Assembly: GCA_963513935.1 (NCBI GenBank)
Contig: OY740765.1
Span: 149,383,830 to 149,447,829 of the forward strand
Origin: Aphrophora alni
Taxonomy: Eukaryota; Arthropoda; Insecta; Hemiptera; Aphrophoridae
DNA length: 64,000 nucleotides
Direction: 5' to 3'
Position 1 is the stretch's first letter; each line of letters begins with the position of its first letter. Made by a program: the position numbers and the translations under genes. Below are positions 26,338 to 37,210 of the stretch, piece after piece. The notes under the pieces are model-generated. The model did not search any database. It saw nothing but the letters and a program-made list of their open reading frames with translations, and was not told the DNA's origin.

Positions 26338-26525
26338 AATGTACTGCTGGACTGTTCTTAACAAAAGAAGGTAAATGTAGACGTAAGTGTACTGATGGTA
26401 CTTACCCAGAATCTCCTGGCCAGTGCTTCAGATGCCATTACAGTTGTTACACATGCAGAGGACCTAATGACTATGAGTGTGTTAGTTGCCATGGTGATGC
26501 TGACCTTATTATAGTTTCTGGAGTG
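26338..26525 (+). CDS. Fur1: Furin-like convertase, cysteine-rich-repeat exon
   Basis: The exon codes a furin-type cysteine-rich repeat: ECTAGLFLTKEGKCRRKC, then YPESPGQCFRCHYSCYTC, then PNDYECVSC, with Cys-x2-Cys and Cys-x3-Cys spacing typical of these domains. In the family this region lies between the P domain and the membrane anchor and takes part in membrane or proteoglycan association. The exon starts after GTTTTCAG and completes the Glu codon begun at 1806. It ends GTG|GTAAGA at 26525/26526 in phase 0, which fits the start of the exon at 31746. The two bases before the first full codon and the phase of both ends support a real exon of 188 nt. Confidence 0.88.
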
Positions 26526-26685
26526 GTAAGATTATAATATACAATCATTGATACCGAATGATTAATAAATATTCTCACATAGTTTTTTAAATAATTTTGC
26601 ATGAAGTATTAAATCAAACTTTTGAAAAACAAAACACAAAGCACAAAGATTATGTATTATAGTATTATCTCTCTCTATCCCTCTC

Positions 26686-27528
26686 GAGCACGGCATACAG
26701 AAGAAACTTATAGCACAGAAGTATGAAATTCCTCCAAGCATTCTCTCAACAGTAATAAAAAATAGGCATGCAATTTTGAATTGTCAGGAAGCTGGAGGAG
26801 AAGAAAGAAAAAATATAGTTTAATAATTTTAAACAGTTTCCTTGTTATTGATCTGATTACTATTATATTAAAGACGTCTGATTATTACAATATAAAATAC
26901 CATACGTGATAAAGGACCCGTTTTATTTATTTTCTAGTTTTTAAACTCACTAAAACCGGTTAGAGTTGTCACAATTATACCGTGTTTGGACTCATTTTGC
27001 GAGAAATAATATTTAGAGTTCAGTAATTAGAGTAAAAATTAGGTAAAGTTAAAATCTAGAAAAATTTGATTTTGGTAGCACAAGGGCTAGTTGGTGATTC
27101 ATAGAAGAACCATTAGCGGCAGGTAGGCCGAGCCGCACGTGTAAATGTGTCTGTCGGCACTCTTCAATAGAAAACAAAAAAGTGAGCTAGTTCCGAGAAT
27201 CGCAGAAAGTAAATTTCCGGAGAATAGGATTTTTTTACTAGTTCCCATGATCCCCTCCCTAATATTAGTCGACTCAGTACGTTAGTCGGCAAACTTTACA
27301 AAGAAATACAGTAATTAGCTGCTTCTAAGATAGTCGACTATTTTTACAATTAATACAAATAACACAAAAAATAACACAAGTTAAATACTGCAGTATTTCT
27401 ATATGTTTTTTTTAAACTGTAATAAAAAATTTTAAAATTTAAAAAAATACAATTTCTTTATAACGAAATTTCTATGTAACAAACTTTTTCTTTGGAACCT
27501 TCAATTTCGTTATATGGAGGTCCTACTG
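26686..27528 (+). mobile_element. pogo/Tigger-like transposon relic
   Basis: At 26686-26815 a frame reads EHGIQKKLIAQKYEIPPSIL then STVIKNRHAIL, which is the helix-turn-helix (CENP-B N-terminal/psq-like) start of pogo transposases. The block ends at 27528 with CCTCCATATAACGAAATTGA read on the - strand just inside CAGTAGGA, followed by TA. The catalytic domain is gone. The left terminus was not found. Confidence 0.6.
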
Positions 27529-28078
27529 TAATTATAGTTTCCTGTGTTAATTGAATCCTCATAAGCAGAGCAGCTTTTATGATAATCTATACATTTGTTC
27601 GCCACTCAATGGAATAATTATGATTGAACTTCAGATATATTATTTATCATAAAATACTCCAATAGGACTTTTAAATGAGAATAATGTGTTTATTATACAT
27701 TTCTCTCCCTCTCATATGAAAAATGCAATCAGAAAAATATGTTTTAAATTTTTGATTTTAAAGAATTAAGTTTACTTTTGATGTGAATTTTATGTGATGT
27801 TCACTTTTGCTCCTATAAGAGATACATTACAGGAAACCCGATTATAATGAAGACAGGTGATATAATTTCATATTGCAACTCAAAAACTTTTACATCGAAA
27901 ATCAAATTTTACCATATTTACAGTTGAAGAATCAAATAATTTATTTCATCTAGTGGGGATTGTGATGTCATCCACATGACAGAGTACAAGTCCTGCCATT
28001 TTGTGATTCATTTATGTTGGTGAAACCTTACTGATTGCTACTATAAAATGATATATTTATAGATCTCTTACTTTCCTG
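27529..28078. other. Intron, nothing recognised
   Basis: AT-rich furin intron between two transposon relics. Confidence 0.5.
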
Positions 28079-28990
28079 AACAATCTTATATAAACTATTA
28101 AAGTTTACAGCTGTTTCGCCTATTTCTCAGGCACATCAGAATATGTAGAACACTTATCACATTACAATATGTTAAAATTATTTATAAACACACACATTAA
28201 GATATCACATAAAAATTACGTAATTTAAAAAAAAATTACTTATTAATTTTTTAATTTTACGGCATACAGGGCTACTAACAAACTCAATACATTAATATTG
28301 CCAACAAGTACCACCATCAACAAATAAGACCGGCATATATAAGATCACATGGAATGATTACCCTAAAAATTACATTGGACAGACAGGATAACCTTTCCGT
28401 CAAAGATTTAAGAAACATCCAGTAAAATCCAGCACCAAATCCAACTTTCCGGAACATATTTTGAACGATGGTTCACATACACTGACATAAACACAAACAT
28501 AAAAATCCTGCACTTCAATGATAAAGGACAAAAAATGAACACTTTGGAGGGCTACCAAATCTACAGTAGTTGCGAGAGGGACAAAGGAAACATATTGAAT
28601 GATCAAACACAGTTTCAAGTTAACATAATCTTTGCTAACATAATCTAATAAGCTAAACATAATCTAATAGCTAAGATACCGCCACCTACAGCCATCAAAT
28701 CAACAATTTGATTGAACAGACATTCAGTCAGACAATATGAAAGTGGACGGTCATTCACTGTGACGTAAAATTTAAATTAAAAAATTTTAAATAAGTGTTA
28801 AAAATTTATTTTTATTGTTATTTAAAATGTGATTTCTAAATCTCTCTGTTTTTTCAATTATTTTTAACATATTGTAATATGGTAAGTGTTCTACATGTTC
28901 TGATGATGCCTGACAAATAAGCGAAACAGCTGTAAACTTTATTAGTTTATATAAGATTGCTCAGGCAAGTAACAGATCTGTAATTATATA
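28079..28990 (+). mobile_element. Penelope-like retroelement 3' remnant
   Basis: Inverted terminal copies lie at about 28079-28190 and 28862-28964; both contain AGTTTACAGCTGTTTCGC or its complement. Between them the + strand codes a decayed GIY-YIG endonuclease: TGIYKIT (about 28332), then NYIGQTG with PFRQRFKKH (28367-28418), then KSNFPEHILNDGSHTLT (28436-28490), then NTLEGYQIY-like text. GIY-YIG endonuclease plus inverted terminal repeats is diagnostic of Penelope-like elements. The reverse transcriptase part is missing. Confidence 0.75.
28900..28927 (+). ncRNA. Hammerhead-ribozyme-like core in Penelope terminal repeat
   Basis: CTGATGA, then TGCCTGACAAATAAGC, then GAAAC follows the hammerhead order of conserved core, stem II and GAAA. 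The inverted copy at 28113-28139 (- strand) has a better stem (GCCT...AGGC) but CTGATGT in place of CTGATGA. Penelope-like elements are known to carry hammerhead motifs. Both copies deviate from the strict core, so activity is doubtful. Confidence 0.35.
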
Positions 28991-29965
28991 TAATTTTATG
29001 AATTTTATGATTTTTTTTTCCATCCTTGGAAATTTTAAATGTATAATGTCCATTAATAGAAAACATGACTCTCTTACATAAAATGACTTAGCCTAAAATA
29101 AATTTATGAAATATAACGTTCAAAATCTTTTCACATTTCTTTTAAAAGTTAATAACAGCAAATAGTAAATGTTTCTTAATACAAAATTTAACACAATCCA
29201 TCTGATTGTCCTTCTACGGGGAACACATAAAAGTTGTCCAATGATATAGATAAATGAAATTTCTCAATTTTATGTATTTTGATAATAAATTGAAATATTT
29301 ATCTATTATGTTCATTCAATTAGTATATTCAAAATTGATTTGTTTTAAAAGTTTTAACATAGGTGTGTTATACCACAGACGCTAATAACTGAATTTATTT
29401 AAATTCAAATCCAAATTGTTTTATTATGAATAGCTCTTTTTCGAAACATCACTCTCTCAAAGCGGAGCGAATTCTGGTCTGAGACAATCAGCCTAATGAG
29501 AAGTTCTGTTTGACGGAGAAAAGGCCAAATGTGACTTCCTCCACCGGCGATTCAAGAGCTTGTGTTCTCTCCAAAATTGAACTAATCCCTTCCAACCTCA
29601 AAATATTGGCATTGGTTGAATTAATGGACTAATTAGGAACATTCTGACAAAACACATCGGCACCCTAACACACTCCACTGACTCTTGATATGTTTCAAAT
29701 TTAGGGAAAACTATTCTTACTTAAAATTATTTACTTATAAAAAGTTTACAATTATATCTTATTGCTATACATCTATTATTCAATTATTTACAAATTTCAT
29801 TCATACAACTCATTTATACATGGTTCTATAAAATTGACCAATTTTGGAATCTTGTCCGTCCGTCAATATGGGATCTTAATATATGATCGTATTGTAAGAT
29901 ACAAAATATGTCCTTTACATCATATATCGCTCACTTCATACATTGGAATCAAGCATTGACACAAA
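28991..29965. other. Intron, nothing recognised
   Basis: A less AT-rich stretch at 29440-29690 may be an old repeat, but no ends or coding motifs are seen. Confidence 0.4.
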
Positions 29966-30625
29966 TTTGAGATAAAAAATGTGACAAGTTACACACTATG
30001 GGAGACAGATTCACTTCCAAGTACTTGTACAGTCTATGAACGTGCTGTCCAACATGATGTCGTTTTTGATGAACTTATTATTAATGCAGTTCAACACAGA
30101 CCAGGTATAAGTACTCAACGACTATCTCAGCGGTTTGAGGTCATGCAGTCTATGGTTTGGAGGACTCTTCATAACAACAAACCCTTATCATATACAAAAA
30201 GTTCATACCCTTCTGTCATGAGACCCTTCTTCGATTGGAATTCTGTCACTGGTTAAACAGGAATCGGCGTTTACAAAGGTTAATTTTATTTACTGATGAG
30301 ATTCAATTCACTCGTGATAGCGTGAACAATTCAAGAAATGAACATATATAGGCGGAAGAAAATCCTCACGCAATTAATGAAAAACAATTCTCAACACCCA
30401 TTCAGCGTTAATATGTGGCGTATTATTCACAATAAGTTGGTAGGACCATTCATTTTCCCTGGACGATTATATGCCGAAGTGTATTTACAGTTTCTACAGG
30501 AAGAATTGGCACAGTTGCTTGAAGATTTTACTCTAGCACTGAGACACTGTATGTATTATAAGCATGATGGTGCACCTTTCCACATCTCGCTAGCTGTGCA
30601 AGCCCACATAATTGGCATTAAATGA
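29966..30625 (+). pseudogene. Tc1/mariner-superfamily transposase relic
   Basis: A nearly collinear but broken transposase. The N-terminal helix-turn-helix reads HRPGISTQRLSQRFEVMQSM then VWRTLHNNK (about 30095-30180). After a frame change come FCHWLNRNRRLQRLILFTDE (about 30240-30300, with the first catalytic Asp) and NSRNEHI with ENPHAIN. A last frame gives VGPFIFPGRLYAEVYLQFLQ then EELAQLLEDF, and MYYKHDGAPFH with the second Asp (30560-30585). The stops and shifts disable it. It is a different family from the element at 42973-45242. Confidence 0.75.
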
Positions 30626-30669
30626 AATAAATTGCAATGGGTGTCTTACTATAATATATATTACAACCT

Positions 30670-31440
30670 GGCATATACAGGTTGTTTCTGAAATAGGATG
30701 CCAAAGTTCTGGAGTGAATTCCTTGCATAAAAATAAATAAAAATATTCCTTTAAACATGACTCCTAACCCGCTTTGTTTACACCACCATTTTGTATTAAA
30801 AAGAAGAAAAAAAATCATTTTAGCTTTCGAAGTAGTTAAGATATTGAGTTCAAATTTGGCATACACATTTTTATGTAACATTTTAAAAGTGTAAAAAACA
30901 TAAAGACTGTATATGTATTATTTTCAAAATGGCAGCAACTATATTTTACATATCCATATTTGATGAAATATGGGAAATGGATTTGATTATTATTTCTTTA
31001 AATTTTGTTATATATTTTTTTAAAGTTGTTTCTAACCTTAGTAGTTAACTACCAAGAAATTGTTTTCAGTTTTTTCCCAATAACTCAATTATTGAGTTTG
31101 TTTATATTTTTATTATCTGTTTCCTTTTACTTACAGACAAAATAAATTTTAAAAATTTTATTTGTAGTTAAAAGAAGAAACTTTTTTGTCTCTTGTAATT
31201 TTGTGTAAACATAATGGTTTTTGAGATTTTCAAAAATAAAATTTTTTAAAGGCCGCCATTTTAAAAATAATACAAATACAGTCTTTATGTTTTTTTTACA
31301 CTTTTAAAACATTACATAAAAAATCTGTATGCCAAATCTGAACTCAATATGTTATCTACCTAGTTCTAAATCTATAATGTTTATTTTTGCAAAAAATACA
31401 AAATGCGTTAAAATCAATAAATTTAAGAATTTATAAATGC
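30670..31440. mobile_element. Non-autonomous MITE related to the 15668-18008 transposon
   Basis: Long inverted arms at about 30790-30940 and 31250-31405 share GAGTTCAAATTTGGCATACA-like, ACATAAAGACTGTAT and TTCAAAATGGC-like blocks. The same blocks occur in the inverted repeats of the element at 15668-18008, and the interior (GGAAATGGATTTGATTAT, CAACTACCAAGAAATTG-like) also matches that element at about 17515-17610. No transposase remains. Exact outer ends are uncertain. Confidence 0.65.
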
Positions 31441-31630
31441 ATAGGTAAGGGCTGCAAAATGAGTAAAAAGTAATTTCAATGTCGTTTTTATCAAGATAAT
31501 TAATTTGTTAACTCAAAAATTGCAGCAAAAAAGCAAAGTCAAGTGAGAAGTGTACGCCCTTTAGTGTACGCCAAAGGTTCTGCAAAAACAAATGGAAGTC
31601 TAAATTCTGACACCACCAATACAATAAGTT

Positions 31631-31671
<41 letters not shown>

Positions 31672-31745
31672 CAAGTGAAAAAGTTTGTGCAATCATTGCG
31701 TACATTTTTTAAAGTTTATCACTAAACCTGTGTCTTTGATTTCAG

Positions 31746-31967
31746 GAAACTTACTGCCTATCCAAGACATTTGCGAATCAGATGGACAGTACAAAATGGT
31801 ATTATCGCGCTTGGATTGCACTAGGTGTAAACTTACTATGTTTATTATTTATGGGAACCTATCTCTACTTAAAAGTACGTGGTTGTAAACTACGCAAATC
31901 TCAACCATTGTCTTCAAAAGATTCAGTTCATTATAAGTTAGCCAACAATGCGAGTGATTCTGATTAA
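31746..31967 (+). CDS. Fur1: Furin-like convertase, terminal exon: membrane anchor and tail
   Basis: The acceptor GATTTCAG (31738-31745) opens a phase-0 exon of 73 codons ending in TAA. Residues ETYCLSKTFANQ finish the lumenal side; WIALGVNLLCLLFMGTYLYL is a clear transmembrane helix. The tail begins KVRGCKLRKSQ and ends ASDSD. The final SDSD resembles the casein-kinase-2 acidic site in the tail of vertebrate furin, which directs recycling to the trans-Golgi network; the typical YxxL-type signal is not clear (the only candidate is YKLA). The exon joins directly to the cysteine-rich exon (SGV|ETYC), giving a type I membrane protease. Confidence 0.88.
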   Translation, partial: ETYCLSKTFANQMDSTKWYYRAWIALGVNLLCLLFMGTYLYLKVRGCKLRKSQPLSSKDSVHYKLANNASDSD

Positions 31968-32690
31968 TGTAAAGGCCTGTGATAAGATGAAATCTTGTTT
32001 ATTTTATCTGTAATATTTGAGATTATTTTTAAAGCTATGGTTGTTATGAAGGTTTTTTACTAGTGTAAAAATGAGAGGAAGTATTGTGTAAGTGGGACAA
32101 AGTTTGTTTTGTATGAAGTATACAATCATTCATTAACTTTTATCCCATATCATTTTTATTCTATTGTTTTTAAATATTAAGGTGCTGTTATAAAGAGTGT
32201 TGTATCTTTTTAGTCTACTTTCTTTTAGAAAACAAGGCTATTAAGATTGTTTTCCCATGTGAATGTATGCCTTATTAACTTTATGTTTCTTGATAAATTT
32301 TAAACATATTTTCTTTCACATATCGATTTATGTAGCTTTTTTTAGCAATTGAAAATATATTTGTGTAATACGGCATAAAAATAAGACAGATATGTGGTAT
32401 CAAAAATCCGGTCTGTATTCACACTTATAAAAATAACTCAATTAAAAGTAGATATTTAAACAAATAACCTTACTAAAACAGTGTTATTTTATGTAAATGA
32501 ATACTACTAGATAAGTTTATTCTTAGTTGTAGTTTATTATTATTTTTCAATTTTAACAAAAACTTTAACAAACAACTGACAAATAAATACCAACCAATTT
32601 TAATCACTTCAAAAATAATATTCCTTTGATTTATTTACTTGAAAGAGCTGTTATAAAATGCCTTGAGAATAAAGTAAGTATACATGTTAT
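31968..32690 (+). other. Furin 3' UTR (probable)
   Basis: AT-rich sequence after the stop. Candidate polyadenylation signals include AATAAA at about 32583 and 32668-32673. The true end cannot be fixed by eye. Confidence 0.5.
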
Positions 32691-33189
32691 CACAGATCTG
32701 TCCGAAATGTAAACGATAAATTGTGTTAGTTCTCGGCTGACTATATGACAAGAATAGTTTACCATGTCGTCTACCTTCCAGACTTGAAGTACAAAGAGTT
32801 AAAGTTTTGTTTGTACATGATCGGTGTTATTTTTGTTTGAGAATAATTCCTTTTCATTTAATATGAAGGGCCTAGACACCACTTTTTAAATTATTGTTTG
32901 TATATTTGAACTTTATACAAAAATAACTAAACTAAGTGCTGTATGGATTTCCTTATGTAAAAACAGAAGAAAATCTACTGATGGTGGGAAAAGGGGATCC
33001 CATCCACCCTCCAGGAATCTTGGAGTATGGTAAATAAATATAACTATTCATCATCCACCGATAACGTTATACTAAGTTACCTCACTGAAATTTCTTGAAT
33101 ATGTCATATATATATATATAGTTTTTTAACTTTAATTTTCGTGATTTATATAACTTTAAAGCTTTTATTCTATTCTATTATGTACTAGA
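32691..33189. other. Intergenic, nothing recognised
   Basis: Ordinary sequence with a short TA run at 33107-33120. Confidence 0.4.
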
Positions 33190-33800
33190 ATAAGCTATAC
33201 ATCTCCGTTATAAGGCTTCATGGGCCCTTTCTATCAACCACCTCATCCAGAGAACAATATTCTATGTTTGTACAATATTTTAGTTAAATACTACCACTTC
33301 CCAAGCCTACCTGTCCTTTTGACAAACTTCAAAACATCAGGAAAGGCAATCTTTTTTTAGATCTTCCACATTCAGTATGTCCGCTCCCAGCATTTCTCAT
33401 CTTGGTCTGACATCCTTTACAGAAGGCTACGAAATGCTCCGCAGTTTCCTTCCAGTTCACATCTATCACAATGATACTAATATTTCTATCCAATCATCAA
33501 AGTATGCTTATTCAATGGACAATGTCCTGTTAAAATACCTACCATCACCCTTAGGTCCTTCCTCCCTTAAACCTATGAGCCATCTGCTCCTTCCATCTTA
33601 AGGTTTATTAAAAAAGATCTTTGACTGCCTACGGTACACATTCTCCCTTCACTTGTGCTTCTCCTCACCCATTCTCTGATCATAGTCCTGCTTGTTTGTC
33701 TCAAAACCGCCAGTTGTAGCTCGGTACTTACAAAATGAACAGATGATCCCTTCCTCTCTAACTCGTCTATCCTTTCTTTGCCTCCAATTATACTATGTTC
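33190..33800 (-). mobile_element. LINE C-terminal fragment (RNase H / tail region)
   Basis: On the - strand, broken frames give STELQLAVLRQTSRTMIREW, then VGILTGHCPLNKH (about 33520-33560), then CDRCELEGN, then FPDVLKFVKRTG (about 33315-33350). The TGHC-x-L-x-KH, Cys-x2-Cys and KFVK blocks are typical of the region after RNase H in jockey/I-type non-LTR elements. Stops and shifts show it is dead. The 5' part is absent. Confidence 0.6.
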
Positions 33801-34112
33801 AAGTATAACTTTAAAATTTAAATACTTTTTATAGACAGCAAATTGTCTCGAAATATCATTTACAAGCCACTTTTGGCTTTAAATTTATAATTTTTCCTGA
33901 TTAAGGCCCTCACTTCTCACCTTAGGTGTATCCAAAAATATTTATAGGTTCCCTGAAGTCAAAGTTCATGCTACACCACCAAGTTCTTATATAAACTAAA
34001 CATTAAAGAATTTGAAAATTAAATTAAATTTCTTGACTGGCTTTGCAATGCTATCTGTAAAAATAGATATCAATACAAGAATATCATATTTTAATTCTTA
34101 CTTTAAATAACT

Positions 34113-34171
<59 letters not shown>

Positions 34172-34294
34172 TGGACAAAAATATAAAAGTCTTAATTACC
34201 TCTCCATATTAACAAAACTCATTTTTCTTACTCATGGTGCTTGACGAATATTGAATTTAATGCTGAAAGTCTCATAATGGTACTCAGAAATTAG
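33801..34294. other. Intergenic with (TA)n tract
   Basis: A (TA)n run of about 54 bases lies at 34117-34170 directly before the palindromic element. Confidence 0.5.
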
Positions 34295-34959
34295 AAAATT
34301 AGAGTAACAATTATTAAATATTATTTCTCAAAATATTTTATTGTATTTCTAAATTATAATAGAAACAATATGTTAATCTATATTTTTTCTTCTGAAATTG
34401 AATTTTTTTTAAATAGTTATAAATTTGTTTTCTGATTTTTATCATATTTAATTTTCCCTCTTAAGTAGAGTAAAACTAAAATTAGTCATCAGGTGTCAGA
34501 ACTAAGGCTATGACAAAAATAGAATAGGTATTTATTAGATTGGCTAACCACTGCCAGAACAAATTTTATAAATCGAATTGATGTTCAATTTTGTGTAGCA
34601 TATTACAATAATAAATGATAAATCAAAGAAACATCAAATTTATTATTGTAATATGCTGCACAAAATTGAACGTTATTCCGATTTATGAAATTTGTTTTGG
34701 CAGTGTATAATAAATACCTATTATATTCTTATCATAGCCTTAGTTCTGACACCTGATGGCTAATTCAAGTTTTACTATACTTAAGAGAGAAAATTTAATT
34801 TGATAAAAATCAGAAAACAAATTTATAACTATTTAAAAAATTTCAATTTCAGAAAAGAAAAAAAAAGGTTAACATGTTGTTTCTATTATTATTCAGAAAT
34901 ACAAAAATACAATAAAATATTTTGTGAAATAATATTAATAACTGTTACTCTAATTTTTA
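34295..34959. mobile_element. 0.66-kb near-perfect palindrome (foldback MITE)
   Basis: The arms are about 34295-34615 and 34640-34959, centred near 34628. Matching blocks in both arms include TTAGAGTAACA, TTTGTTTTCTGATTTTTATC, GTGTCAGAACTAAGGCTATG and AATAAATTTGATG-like text around the centre. Similarity is high along the whole arm. (TA)n tracts lie on both sides (34117-34170 and 34969-35018), so it probably inserted into a TA repeat. It would transcribe into a hairpin more than 300 bp long. Confidence 0.8.
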
Positions 34960-34963
34960 TATA

Positions 34964-35019
<56 letters not shown>

Positions 35020-36170
35020 AATCATAACAATAAGGATATTTATATTTTTTATGCATTGAAAATAATTACGATAATGATCTATAAATATTTAGGAGTTAAT
35101 TTGTGTTGCCAAAAAATTGAACTTGAGTGTGTAAGGAAATTAGTAGACTGTTTGTTTTACATATAACTCCCTATTGCAAGTAAAAGTTGACAATCTGCAT
35201 ATAGTCATTATAATATATCAGGTCAATCTATTTCGATTTAAGTAAGAGCTTTTAGATTTATTTACACATGTTTTTTTTCCATGTGTTTCAGGGATAAAAG
35301 ACAATTTGTATTGTTAATAAATGTATATTGTGTGAGTGTGAACTAAGATTTTGTGTGGAATTGCAATAAAATGTTATGTATTTTAACTTGTTTTTTATTT
35401 CATCAGCTGAGCTTCCCTGTTTAAAAGTGTTCAGATTTTTTACAATCGTATCAACAAGCAAAGGATAAAATATGTCTCTCATTTTAAGGGAACAAATTCC
35501 ACATATTTTGTTTTTACACATTTTTTAATTATTCAGCATTAAAAAAATGCTGATAAATAAACACTTTAATCTTTTACCTTAAATAAGATGTACACACTAT
35601 CATAATCTGTCATCTTACCCTTTTACACCACACACCATTTTTTTTACAGAACTATCCACTTTCAATTCTGCAACTTTTATTGTATGTATCATTAGTATTT
35701 AAACACACGAATATAAATAAAGCAGTAACAACGCCCACCTCTAATTACTATGCCGATTCTCATTCACGTCCTCGATACTCCCGACTGGGGATGTGATGTG
35801 CCAACTGCCAAAAAAAAAAGAACGGGGGTTCCCAAAGCTGGCGGCACTGCTTTAAGATGTGACAAAATGTTCACATTTACTGATTTACACCCTTGAGTCT
35901 TAGCAACCCGACAACAATAAAGTTGTAAAAATGACATGATGGTTTATGATGCGTTGTAAACATGCACCTGGTTTGTATTTATTTCACACTGTCATGCCGC
36001 ATAGGGGTAGGGGGATGGTGACGCAGAGGTCATTGCTCCTCCACTTTCTCTTCCCAGTGCATCAACAACCCGCCCTAATACCTCGAGGCGACACTGTAGT
36101 GTTGAGGAAATCACGTTTTTATCAACATTAATGTAATAGCAGATATTTCTTGTTGAAACTCCATATTCAA
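34960..36170. other. Intergenic with a few repeat traces
   Basis: (TA)n at 34969-35018. GGGGGTTCCCAAAGCTGGCG at about 35824 resembles a hAT terminus, but no partner end is seen. A GC-richer block at 35940-36110 has no recognisable content. Confidence 0.4.
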
Positions 36171-36384
36171 AGATAAAATAAAGCAAAAGCTTAAAGTTTC
36201 AAAATAGGCCTATTATAAATATTATTTAAAATATTATTCAAAATACAGTAATTATTAAAATATTTTGAAACTTTAAGCTTTTGCTTTATTTTATCCTTGA
36301 TTATTTTTTTATTTTTTGGTCCGGATCGATCCGGATAATCCAGACATCCGGTTGAATGAGGTCCGGATAAACGAGGTAGTACTG
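36171..36384. mobile_element. Inverted repeat beside a pogo-type terminus
   Basis: GATAAAATAAAGCAAAAGCT (36171) is inverted at 36277-36296, giving arms of about 36 bp nearly without mismatch. At 36318-36384 the sequence read on the - strand is CAGTACTACCTCGTTTATCC then GGACCTCATT, a pogo/Tigger-type end with TA after it (36385-36386). The other end was not found. Confidence 0.55.
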
Positions 36385-36386
36385 TA

Positions 36387-37160
36387 CAAGGTTTCTGAAC
36401 CTCCTAATTGTGTATATCACAACTTTCTTGATGTTGATTATGCCCTATGAGCCTAGTATCTACTCATATGTGCACATCTGTGTATATATTAAAAAGTGTC
36501 CATTTGCTTTGCTTATGTCAGTATCGCAGCCCTGATGAACCTCAAAGCTGTACATATATGAAGAAGCCTCCACTCGCTATGCTCATGTCTGTAACTCAAC
36601 CCTGCCGTATCATAACTATACAAATATTAATTTTTCTTGGTAGGTAAAAGTTCGAAATTACATTTTGACAATAACTTTGCTGTTTGTTGTCATAGAGAAG
36701 TGGGGTTGGTACCATTACATGAAGAATTGAGATCTGCAAACTTTTATTTAATTTAGTGTACATTATAAGTTGAATAACATATATGAAATATGAATAAAAA
36801 CTATTTAAAACTACCACTATTTTGACATTTTATATTTAATTTTAATGAATTTCAATAGGGTTCTATATGAGTACACTAGAGTTCCTCATACCAAATTTTA
36901 TGATCATATCTTAATTTTTTAGACTGATATCATGGTTATATACAAACGATGGACAATAATGATAATAACTATCAACAGGCAACATGTCAAAAACATATTT
37001 TTTCAGTTTCATGAGGCCTTGAAAACATGAAGATGAGTCAAATATGGATATCTAAATTTTTAAGTATACTTTTTATACTGACAAAGTAAAAGTACAAAAA
37101 AATTAACTGGGTGTGCTTAAGACCACAGGTTAGAAGTGAAAACTTGTATGAACATTGTAT
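36387..37160. other. Intergenic, nothing recognised
   Basis: No genes or clear repeats seen. Confidence 0.4.
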
Positions 37161-37210
37161 ATCCGTTGTCTATATATATTAAAGTTGCATTGCGGTGCGT
37201 GACGCGATTT
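37161..37210. repeat. Left boundary repeat of the satellite block
   Basis: ATCCGTTGTCTATATATATT followed by AAAGTTGCATTGCGG and GTGCGTGACGCGATTT. It recurs in the same orientation at 39449-39510. The TCTATATATATTAAAG core resembles some Helitron 5' ends, but the match extends upstream of TC, so this is only a suggestion. Confidence 0.65.

Noticed and set aside
31524..31725. Possible extra furin exon after AAAAATTGCAG, reading AKKQSQVRSVRPLVYAKGSA
   Set aside because: The phase fits only a direct join to 1806, the frame runs into a (TA)n tract, and there is no donor that restores phase 0 for 31746. In phase 0 it stops after seven codons.
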